Source: Clostridia bacterium (GTDB lineage: Bacteria > Bacillota > Clostridia > Lachnospirales > Lachnospiraceae). Taken from it: a DNA stretch of 64,000 bases. The stretch covers positions 20,195 through 84,194 of the forward strand of contig SAAB01000010.1 in NCBI GenBank assembly GCA_009929615.1, in the 5' to 3' direction. The notes below the pieces were generated by a model. It made no database searches and was not told the DNA's origin. It saw nothing but the letters and a program-made list of their open reading frames with translations. Below, piece by piece: positions 7,240-16,109 of this stretch (positions are counted from its first letter, which is position 1; every line of letters begins with the position of its first letter). Position numbers and translations under genes: made by a program.

Positions 7240-10200
7240 TTAAAAGTCTTCCTCTTTCTTACGCATCTTGTAACCTGTCACTGCTAAAACTGCAATTGCC
7301 ATAAGCAGAACTGCATAGGCAAGACTGTTATTTGAAGCATCTCCTGTTTTAACATTATTATCTGTTCCTGCTGTTACTGCAGTCTGTGTATCTCTTACAA
7401 CAATCAGATTATCAAAATAACCCGATTCTGTTAAGGCATAGCCTGCGCCGCTGGATACGCTGCCACTGACAGCACTTACTTTTCCATCGGTTCCCATCTT
7501 AAAGACGCGATTCTGAGTAAGCACTTCATAGCCTGCCGGTGCTTTTGTTTCTTTCAGGTTATATTCCTCACCGCCAACCAGCTGTCCATTCATCGTAATA
7601 GTTCCATCAGCACCTGTTGTCACTGTCATAGATGTACTTCCATCTGCAAATTTTCCGGTAACCGTAAATTCTGCACCCTGAAGTCCTGTGTCCGACGTGG
7701 TACCTGTCTTTCGAATACGAAGTTTGGTCTTGTAGTTATAAAATGCATGTCCATCGCTCATCAGCTCAATTGGCTGACTGAAATCACTGAACTGATTAAA
7801 AGTAAATTCAGCAGACTCTATGGTTGCTATTGGATTACCAGCAGCATCTCTTCCGGTTGAACCATAGCCGGCAGCCGTCTGGGTTTCTACCAGTTTATAA
7901 GTTCCCCAGTCGATATTGCTGATATTCAACTGTCCATTTTGTGTTTTGAGATTCTCCTGAACCGCTGTAAATGTTCCTGCTGCCTCATCCTTCTTCATCA
8001 GAGCGAACACAGCATCATTCACTGCCGCCTGGTTTTCACCATCTGCTTTATGAAGGATAACCGAACCACGAAGTCTTGTATTGATAACTCCTGCCTCACC
8101 GGTATTTCCCATTGTATCAGTGAATCTATCTGTTGTCAGGTTTTCGCCATTCAGTGTAATCACTGTATTGTGGTCTGCTTCTTTCACTGTGAAGGTTGTT
8201 TTGAAGGATTCATGTTCTTTGCCGCTGCCCTGCTTCTGTGCAATATCATAACCGGCCGCTGAAGTTTCTTCTAAGGTATAAGTACCTGTTTCCAGATTTT
8301 CAAAAAGGACTTTTCCTTCGCCGTCTACGACTTTGACTTCCTTATAATCTGTACCTGTTAAAGTGAACTCAACCCACTGAGTAATTGGCTGATTATCCTC
8401 ATCCAGTTTTGTCAGAGACAGGGCTGCTTTCGCCTTTTCATTGGCAATACTCATATCCTGCATATCTGCATTTTCCGCATCATCTGCCACCTGAAGATAC
8501 TTGCTGTAATCTTCCGGCGTCTGACCTTCATCATAGAGAATTTCTGCTCTTGTACGGCGTTTGCCGTCCGCATCTTCCTGACTTACCATTTTAAAGTATA
8601 CCGGTTTCTCTAATGGTGCATAACTTGCCGGTCCCGTTGTTTCCTGAAGTTTATAGATATAATCCGTTCCTTCGCCGGATTCAATCAGAACCTTGGATAA
8701 AGTAACTTCACCCTGCTCATTTGTACCAAAGCTTCGAGTTTCCTCCTCGGTTCCACCTGCAAATACACCGGTCACACTAAAGATAGCACCTGTCAGACTT
8801 TCGCCATCCATGTCTGTCTTTTTCAGTTTCAGTTCAATTGGTTCATCTCGCTGGGTAATGACCGGATTGCCATCCCCATCATAATCTACCCAATAACCGT
8901 TATTCCCTTTATCTCCGGTCTCACCAATTAAGGAAATTTCCAGAGCCGGTTCACCTTTAGCATTTAATTTTGCTCCTGCAACTTCAAACTGAACATCGAT
9001 ACCCATTTCAAAACCATTCGGAGGAACAACTTCTTTAATCCGATAGGTTTCTCCTACAATCAGGCGGCCTTTTAATGCATTGTTTAAATCGTCCTGTCCT
9101 GTTGTCGTTACAGTGATTGTTGCCTCTCCAGCTGCACGTGAAGCCTTTGCCTCAACTGCCTGGTATCTGTCTGCCGCAAATCGGCCTGTAATTTCAAAGG
9201 TGCAATTTGCCAGCAATGGGTCCTCTGTATTTCCAATCGCTGACATATCCCGTTTGAAAATCATCATACCTGTCGGCTGATTCCAGAAAGTCATCTGACG
9301 ATTTGCTTCATCATAAGCTGCCACATCACTTTCCAGACCTTTTACAACTCCGTCTTTCCCCATGGTAAATGTAACGCTAAACAGTTCCGGATGTTCTGCC
9401 AGAACAGGCATTGCACCTTCCGGTGCCTTCGTTTCTGTCAGTGTGTACGTATCTCCACCAATCAACTCACCTGTAATCGCCTCGGCCTCTGTGCCGGATG
9501 TAAACTTAATTTCTGTATTTCCACCGGCAAAGGTCTTTCCACTCTCCGGTGTCAATGTGAATTCCGCACCAGCCAGACCCGTTTCTGTAGTGTCACCTAC
9601 CAGACGTTTCAGGAAGGATATAGCGATTTGTGAATCTAAAACGGTAAGTATTTCGATATTACTGTCTGTCGTGTCTGTTACAGAAGAGGTTGCCTTGCCA
9701 TCTGCATCTACGGTAAACTCAATATCAGCAGCAAGCATATATCCCTTTGGAGCCTGAGTTTCTTTCAGTATGTAGGTATTACCTGCAATCAGTTTTCCAT
9801 TAAGGCCATCCGCCATATTGCTGTCATTTAAAACAATCTTTTCAGCATCATTTGTAAATGCACTGCCTTCTTTTGGAGTCACTTCAAAGACGGCATCCTG
9901 TAATGTCTTTTTACCCTCTGCATCCTTCTTCACAATGCCTATCTGAATCGGTGTATCCACTGCCGTGATAGTATTGCTGAAGAATGTACTTTCGGTCATT
10001 ACATATCCCTCACCTGTTGTCACATTGCCACTGACTGCTGTCACCTTACCATCAGTATCCATCGTAAATACCAAGTCTGTAGTGATAAGTTCATAGCCCT
10101 TTGGTGCTTGTGTTTCATGGAGCGTATACTGCTCGCCACCGATTAAAACGCCTTCCAATGTAATTTCGCCATTTGCCACAACGACCGGCAGACTACCGGT

Positions 10201-13200
10201 TACTGTATGACTTTCTGCATCTACATATTTACCTGTCAGAGTAAATTCTGCACCATCCAGACTGGTTGCACCATCTGTACCGGATTTCTGAATCTTAAGC
10301 TTCGTCTTATAATTATAGAAATTATGTTCATCTACTTTTAATTCAATATCCTTTGTACTTGTACGATTTATTGTAAATTCTACTGTTGCCAGAACATCAT
10401 TGGTTGCACTATCCGTTGTGCTGTATCCATCTTTCGCCGTTGTTTCAACCAACTGATAAGTTCCCCAGTCAAGACCTGTAATGGTCAGCTGTCCCGCTGC
10501 GTCAAGCTCTGTTCCTGTCAGATTCTCTGTTGGAACCTCCTCATATTCATAACTGTTGCCCGTAAAGAGATTCTTCAGCCAATCACCAAATCCACCGGAC
10601 GCCTGTTTCTTGAGCAGTTTGAATTCAACACCTTTAAGTGCATCATGACTCACGCCATCTTCTTTATAAAGGGTGACACTTCCTAAACTTCTAGGATTAG
10701 TAATACCATTTTCATCATAGGTTCCTGTTATATTGGAAGCTCGCCCCGAAGTTCCCAGGGTTTCCTGGTTCAGGGTAATTGTCTGTCCATTGTCGGCTTC
10801 GCCAATGACGATATCCGCTTCAAACGGTGTTGTTATATTATAGCCTGTTGCCGCTGTTTCTTTAATATGATAGGTTCCCTTTGTCAAACCGGCAAAGGTA
10901 ACGACACCATGTTCATCAATGTTTTCTGTCTGAGTCGAAAAGGCGGTTACACCTGACGGATAGGTTTTGCCATCCGCATTATTACTAAGTTTTTCCAGCT
11001 TGAAAGTGACATTTTTATCAATCGCTGTTTTATCTGCTGCATCATATTTCGTCAAAGAAATGGATGCACTAAACGGACTATTTGTAACCGGTACGGTTTG
11101 AACCGCCGGCTGAGTTGTTCCCGAGGTTACAATAGTCGCCGTACCTGCAGGTCCGGCCATCAATGTGGAATCTGCCGTGGCCAGCGTTTCAACAAAATAA
11201 TAGGTGCCACTCGGCAGTCCATCCGCTAAGGTTTTCCCCGACTCTGAAGCATTCGTCGCCGTATTGTTCTGGCTTGTCCACTCACCGTCTTCATTGGTAA
11301 CAACAGCTGTTGTAATCACTGTATCATTTGCAGGGACCGGTGTTGCTCCCGTCTGACGGTATAAAGTAAATGTAACCCCCTCTAAGCCGTCCGCACTGCC
11401 TGTCAAACCTTTTTCGAGTTTGATATGACCACGAATCCGTGAATCTGTAATCGCTACCACATTGTTCGTTGTACCGCTGATTTTACCATCATCACCGATA
11501 GCGAATGTACGGTTTCCTGCTGTCAGATAGCCACTTGGTGTTTTTGTTTCACTGATAGTATAAGTTCCGATAGGAAGCCCTTCTATATTACCTGTTGTAG
11601 AATCAATAGATAGCACATTATATTTAGCATCCGTGCTACTCTTTGTAAGGGCATAGCCATCAGTATCATGCTTCCATGTAAATACTGCACCACTGGCATC
11701 GGATACAGTTAACTCCACCCCCGCATCTATAATCTCTGCATTGGTTTCACTGTCCAGTTTGGAGAGTTTAAAGCGAGTAAGCCAATTATGTATGCTCACT
11801 GCCTCCTTATATCCATCTGTTCCAACAGTTCCTGCCACATCAACAGCTGGATCTTTCCTTTTAAAAAATCCACTTGGAACTGTAGGCGTTGTTGTCCCGT
11901 CCGGATTCACAACCACTTCCTCCAGGCTGTAGGTTATAGGCTGTGCAGTTCCTGCTGTATCATAGCTATATTGCGCCAGACCTTCAAAGTCCACTGCCAC
12001 AAGAGTTATAGCACCACTAAAAGTAAACGTCTTTACAAGCGGTGTTCTAAAAGATTCGCCATTCTTCTTTAATTCCACTGTAACCTGTGTACCAGCCGCC
12101 GGATAATAATTATTATCTGTAGTTCGCCACGACTTAGTGGCTCGAACAGTCATGGTCGGTGTCAGACTATTCGTCGTCGATGTAACCGATGCAAACTGGT
12201 CATCCGATGCTGTTGTAACCGTTCCTGCAACAATCTGACTATTGTCTGCTGTCACAGCCGTCGGGTTCAGTGTAACTCCCCGCTCAAGCTTATTACAAAC
12301 CTCATCCTTCTCATACCCTGCCGGTGTAATTTCCACTGCCGCATAGATATATTCTGTACCTGCCGTATTCTTTTTAGGGAAAGGTCCAAATTCCATCATT
12401 ACCGAATTATTCTGACCATCCTGGCCATTCGGTGCCTGTACCCGTAAAATAACATATTTATCCGAAGTATTCTTTACCTGTTCCCAATCGCCGCCTTCAA
12501 CTTTTCTAAACAAGGCAAAATCTGCCTTCCAGGTTGCTCTTGTTGCATCGGTTACACTTCGGGTATCGTAAGCATCATTACTGTCATTTATCCATTGTTT
12601 TCGAATACGCACAGAAACATTTGTATTATCTTCCAATGTATTGGTAATCCCCGTAACATCTGCCGTGTTTCCAGTGGATAACGTAAGCCGTGCACTTGGT
12701 GTATATGGACTTTCATTACTTGTATAAGCAATATCTGTCGTCGCTGTAAAATTAACCGTATATCCGCCTTCGATTGTTCCCGACGGATTGACTGTACCGC
12801 CGATATTCACCTCTACAGCCTGATAAGACACCGGCACAATATTCCCCGAATCCTCAACATAGGCTGGGAGTTCACTGTAAGAAGCACCCCAGGATGTTGC
12901 CGCAGACAAGGTCTTAAATCCTGTATCTGAGGCAGTTGGGAAACTAACACTGGCTTTCTGCCATGTACCACTCGTTCCAATCTTGGCATATAATTCAACA
13001 ATCACCTGTGTTGGACGAAGTCCATAGGCATCATCACCACTCCATGTCTTCGTTACATTCAGTGATTTTTTGTTGGTATTTGTTAATACCGGCATCGTAA
13101 TATTCCCACCAGCTGCCACTGTTCCTCTGGCAGAATCTACTCTGCCGTTATCACTTGCTGTATATCCTGTTACCGTCGACTCTACGATTACATATTTCCA

Positions 13201-16071
13201 GGCCACAGCACTCGGTGCATAGCGGTCAAGATTGGAAATCGTATACGTCCACTCATTTGCGTTTGATGGGGACTGACTCCATGTCATATAATTGGCATTT
13301 TCTGGATTTGTCGTCTGTACCGTAATCTCTTCTTCCGGAATTGCCGGAGCTCCACCTTCCAGGGCCTGAGCAGGAGCATAACGGTAGACCTTCATATTAT
13401 TTGCAGCAAAATCACTCATTGCCGGTCTGGTATTATAGGTATTTCCATTATCGTCCCACACCTTACTGCCCGTTACAGAAATATTTTCCACATCCGGCTG
13501 ATAAGTGTTGGTAAAAGAAATACTCTGAGGTGCTGCTATCGTTGCCGCTGCATCTAAGACGAAAGTTGCTGATTTCTGAGGCTTGGTATTATTCGCCGTA
13601 TCTGTATAACTGTATCCTAAAAGAAGCGTTTCTTCTATATAGTAATAATAGTTCTTTCCTGTAGGTGCATAAATTCTCAGCTTGGAATCTGTGAAAGTCT
13701 TGCTGCCGGAAGTTGCATTTCCCGCTGGCAATATCTGGGTTTCCACCAGTTCCGGAGCTGTCACACTGATATCACTATCCGAAATGTGAATGGTATTCGT
13801 ATTCTTTGAAGCATCATTTGAAACGTATTGACGATAAAGCTTAAATTCAACCCCCGGATAACGATACTTTCCGGCTAAATCTCCTGCCAGTATACCACTC
13901 CAGTTTTTATCCACCTTCAAATGACCTGTGTTCTTCTCATCTGAAGTATCATAAACATTTGTAATAATAAAGTCGTTGACTTCACCCGGAAGTTTCTCAT
14001 AGGTCGTTGCTTCCAGATTCGTCGCATTCGCCACTTCTTCTTCAACAGAATAAATATAGAGTCTGCCCTGCTCATTATATTTAGGCAATGGTTCATTCGC
14101 TGCATTCTTACTTATTGTAAAACCAAAATTATTGGTTCCTGCAATTCGGGTCAGTTCTGTCATGGACGCAATATTCTTTTCCATTTCAGACGTGGCAACA
14201 CCTTGCGCAATTCGATTCACCGTGATTTTCAACTCCGGAAAATCCGTTGCAGGCCATCCGGATGGAACATTCTGCCATACTTTTCGTCCGGAAATCGTAA
14301 CATCTGCTCCGATACGATTCAAAAACCAGCCATTTTCCGGAATCATCTGAAAGTCTTCCTCTCCGGTTCCTGCTGTTTTAGAAAGGGTATAGGTTGCCCC
14401 ATCGGTTCCCAGAACTGCAAAGCTTGTGGATTCTGCCCCTGCTGTCGGTTTTGTATTAAAGAATTGCACCGGCATATAATCAAAGGCTTCCATATTCACT
14501 TTGCAGCCTTCCGTTGCAAAGTATAAAATTTCTGCACCATTTTCATCGTACATCGGCAGATTATCATCAAAAATACATGCCCATTCATAAGCATTTGTAC
14601 GTGTCCAGCTTCTGCGTGGATATGGGGCAACCTCCTTAACGGTTCGGGTTGTTCCATCTGCATTCAAAGTGGCACTGTACAAAGTCATAAAGATATCCGG
14701 TCTTACTCCCCGGCTATAGTTATACTCATCCTGCCATAACTTGTTAAAGGTTACCACCTTTGTTGCCGAACGGCGGTTGGCCAATTCAATATTCTGAGTA
14801 TCCTGCACATAAGTTGCCTTATAACTCTGGGCAACCTGCTGACACTGATATGGTGCAGCCAGATTCTGTTCTTCAACTGTATAATGAAGAATTCGTCCTT
14901 TGGCATCATACTTTGGCAGGTTATAGAAATAGTAGGACTTTCCATCACCTGTTGATAAAGTCTGCGCCGATGCCACGGACGTACCTGTGTCATTTTTTAT
15001 ATCCACATCTGACGGGCTTCCAATAACATCATTGACCGTTACCACGCCCTTGCTGGCATCATCTGTATTCGCTGTGCCCTGTATAGTCACCGATGTATCT
15101 GAATAGCCATCATCACCATCGGTCTTTAATACAAGGACAACATTACTCGGCCGGTTATTATTTTCATTATTGCCATCCAGCCAGGTTTTATCAACTTTTA
15201 CATTCACCGTTCCAATACGACGGTTGGTGACCTGTAATTCACCTTTTTCTCCAACACCATAATAAGCTTCGTAAATATAGCTGCTGTCTGCACCTGTAAT
15301 ACGGTCGATGGTTGCTGATGTACCATTTACCCGGTCTGGTGCGCCACCGGTACTCTCCGTATATGCTGCTCCCGAATTATAAACATCATATTCGGCGGAG
15401 CTTCCTGTACCAATGCCGACTTCACGAATGTAGTACTGGTCATTTCCCAGATTACCATATAGAAGATTTTTATCTGCATCATACTCGGAAATATCAAGCT
15501 GGGCACGCCAGTTCTGAGCACTTGTCAAAGTATAAGTTCCAAAGTAATGGTCACTTGTTTCGTCCCCTTGGGCTTTACGATAAAGAGCAATCTGTACAGG
15601 CCGTCTATTTGGTTCATCACCATCATCCAGCCATTCTTTACGAATCCAGATGGATTTGCCCGGTCCTACAGGTGCGTTCTTTAACTGACAGTCAAAATAT
15701 TTATTATTTTCATCTATGACATCATAAGCGACTCCGGAATACCAGCTTGGAGTGGATGAAGCTTCATTAACGACATAGGTATACTTCATGCCATCTTCAT
15801 CGTATTTTGGTAAATCCGTATATTCATAAAAGAAGTTATCAGCTGCATCTAAGGTAACATGGGATGTTCCTTGTGTTTTGTCTCCTTTTATCCATGTAAA
15901 TGGTGTCGCATCATCTCGGTACAGGTCCATAGCAACACTTGCATTCGCCGGTGCCTTTTTACCATAAATGGTATGACCATCGCCATCTGTCAGAACATCA
16001 CCGCTATCATCCAACTGGGCCCACAGTTTGTCCACCGTATAAGTTGTTGTACCCTTTAACTGATTGGTCAC
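7240..16071 (-). CDS. giant Cna-B/SpaA repeat surface protein, C-terminal fragment after a frameshift
   Basis: A 2943-residue frame with no signal peptide and no ribosome binding site of its own. It is open up to 16170 and continues, in another frame, the gene that starts at 18746. About ten Cna-B type domains come first (repeating K-W starts such as KVDKTWLDGNNE and FNKLWQDEYN, and ends like YTVEEQ). About twelve SpaA/prealbumin-like domains follow, with LxKxD starts, GAEFTLTG strands and E-box ends such as LHETQAPKGYE and LKETKAPAGYE. These folds usually carry internal isopeptide bonds and form stalks. The C-terminus has VKTGD, one membrane helix and RKKEEDF, a non-LPXTG sortase signal found in Clostridia. 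Annotated alone it would look like a cytoplasmic protein, which is almost certainly wrong. Confidence 0.88.
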   Translation of the reverse strand: MTNQLKGTTTYTVDKLWAQLDDSGDVLTDGDGHTIYGKKAPANASVAMDLYRDDATPFTWIKGDKTQGTSHVTLDAADNFFYEYTDLPKYDEDGMKYTYVVNEASSTPSWYSGVAYDVIDENNKYFDCQLKNAPVGPGKSIWIRKEWLDDGDEPNRRPVQIALYRKAQGDETSDHYFGTYTLTSAQNWRAQLDISEYDADKNLLYGNLGNDQYYIREVGIGTGSSAEYDVYNSGAAYTESTGGAPDRVNGTSATIDRITGADSSYIYEAYYGVGEKGELQVTNRRIGTVNVKVDKTWLDGNNENNNRPSNVVLVLKTDGDDGYSDTSVTIQGTANTDDASKGVVTVNDVIGSPSDVDIKNDTGTSVASAQTLSTGDGKSYYFYNLPKYDAKGRILHYTVEEQNLAAPYQCQQVAQSYKATYVQDTQNIELANRRSATKVVTFNKLWQDEYNYSRGVRPDIFMTLYSATLNADGTTRTVKEVAPYPRRSWTRTNAYEWACIFDDNLPMYDENGAEILYFATEGCKVNMEAFDYMPVQFFNTKPTAGAESTSFAVLGTDGATYTLSKTAGTGEEDFQMIPENGWFLNRIGADVTISGRKVWQNVPSGWPATDFPELKITVNRIAQGVATSEMEKNIASMTELTRIAGTNNFGFTISKNAANEPLPKYNEQGRLYIYSVEEEVANATNLEATTYEKLPGEVNDFIITNVYDTSDEKNTGHLKVDKNWSGILAGDLAGKYRYPGVEFKLYRQYVSNDASKNTNTIHISDSDISVTAPELVETQILPAGNATSGSKTFTDSKLRIYAPTGKNYYYYIEETLLLGYSYTDTANNTKPQKSATFVLDAAATIAAPQSISFTNTYQPDVENISVTGSKVWDDNGNTYNTRPAMSDFAANNMKVYRYAPAQALEGGAPAIPEEEITVQTTNPENANYMTWSQSPSNANEWTYTISNLDRYAPSAVAWKYVIVESTVTGYTASDNGRVDSARGTVAAGGNITMPVLTNTNKKSLNVTKTWSGDDAYGLRPTQVIVELYAKIGTSGTWQKASVSFPTASDTGFKTLSAATSWGASYSELPAYVEDSGNIVPVSYQAVEVNIGGTVNPSGTIEGGYTVNFTATTDIAYTSNESPYTPSARLTLSTGNTADVTGITNTLEDNTNVSVRIRKQWINDSNDAYDTRSVTDATRATWKADFALFRKVEGGDWEQVKNTSDKYVILRVQAPNGQDGQNNSVMMEFGPFPKKNTAGTEYIYAAVEITPAGYEKDEVCNKLERGVTLNPTAVTADNSQIVAGTVTTASDDQFASVTSTTNSLTPTMTVRATKSWRTTDNNYYPAAGTQVTVELKKNGESFRTPLVKTFTFSGAITLVAVDFEGLAQYSYDTAGTAQPITYSLEEVVVNPDGTTTPTVPSGFFKRKDPAVDVAGTVGTDGYKEAVSIHNWLTRFKLSKLDSETNAEIIDAGVELTVSDASGAVFTWKHDTDGYALTKSSTDAKYNVLSIDSTTGNIEGLPIGTYTISETKTPSGYLTAGNRTFAIGDDGKISGTTNNVVAITDSRIRGHIKLEKGLTGSADGLEGVTFTLYRQTGATPVPANDTVITTAVVTNEDGEWTSQNNTATNASESGKTLADGLPSGTYYFVETLATADSTLMAGPAGTATIVTSGTTQPAVQTVPVTNSPFSASISLTKYDAADKTAIDKNVTFKLEKLSNNADGKTYPSGVTAFSTQTENIDEHGVVTFAGLTKGTYHIKETAATGYNITTPFEADIVIGEADNGQTITLNQETLGTSGRASNITGTYDENGITNPRSLGSVTLYKEDGVSHDALKGVEFKLLKKQASGGFGDWLKNLFTGNSYEYEEVPTENLTGTELDAAGQLTITGLDWGTYQLVETTAKDGYSTTDSATNDVLATVEFTINRTSTKDIELKVDEHNFYNYKTKLKIQKSGTDGATSLDGAEFTLTGKYVDAESHTVTGSLPVVVANGEITLEGVLIGGEQYTLHETQAPKGYELITTDLVFTMDTDGKVTAVSGNVTTGEGYVMTESTFFSNTITAVDTPIQIGIVKKDAEGKKTLQDAVFEVTPKEGSAFTNDAEKIVLNDSNMADGLNGKLIAGNTYILKETQAPKGYMLAADIEFTVDADGKATSSVTDTTDSNIEILTVLDSQIAISFLKRLVGDTTETGLAGAEFTLTPESGKTFAGGNTEIKFTSGTEAEAITGELIGGDTYTLTETKAPEGAMPVLAEHPELFSVTFTMGKDGVVKGLESDVAAYDEANRQMTFWNQPTGMMIFKRDMSAIGNTEDPLLANCTFEITGRFAADRYQAVEAKASRAAGEATITVTTTGQDDLNNALKGRLIVGETYRIKEVVPPNGFEMGIDVQFEVAGAKLNAKGEPALEISLIGETGDKGNNGYWVDYDGDGNPVITQRDEPIELKLKKTDMDGESLTGAIFSVTGVFAGGTEEETRSFGTNEQGEVTLSKVLIESGEGTDYIYKLQETTGPASYAPLEKPVYFKMVSQEDADGKRRTRAEILYDEGQTPEDYSKYLQVADDAENADMQDMSIANEKAKAALSLTKLDEDNQPITQWVEFTLTGTDYKEVKVVDGEGKVLFENLETGTYTLEETSAAGYDIAQKQGSGKEHESFKTTFTVKEADHNTVITLNGENLTTDRFTDTMGNTGEAGVINTRLRGSVILHKADGENQAAVNDAVFALMKKDEAAGTFTAVQENLKTQNGQLNISNIDWGTYKLVETQTAAGYGSTGRDAAGNPIATIESAEFTFNQFSDFSQPIELMSDGHAFYNYKTKLRIRKTGTTSDTGLQGAEFTVTGKFADGSTSMTVTTGADGTITMNGQLVGGEEYNLKETKAPAGYEVLTQNRVFKMGTDGKVSAVSGSVSSGAGYALTESGYFDNLIVVRDTQTAVTAGTDNNVKTGDASNNSLAYAVLLMAIAVLAVTGYKMRKKEEDF

Positions 16072-16109
16072 TGTTGTCAGGCTTGTTCCATCTTCCTGTA
16101 TGGTGGTTT

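Noticed and set aside
7939..15719. Many plus-strand frames of 60-135 codons across the giant surface gene
   Set aside because: They are antisense to a repetitive coding region, lack ribosome sites and show no family features.
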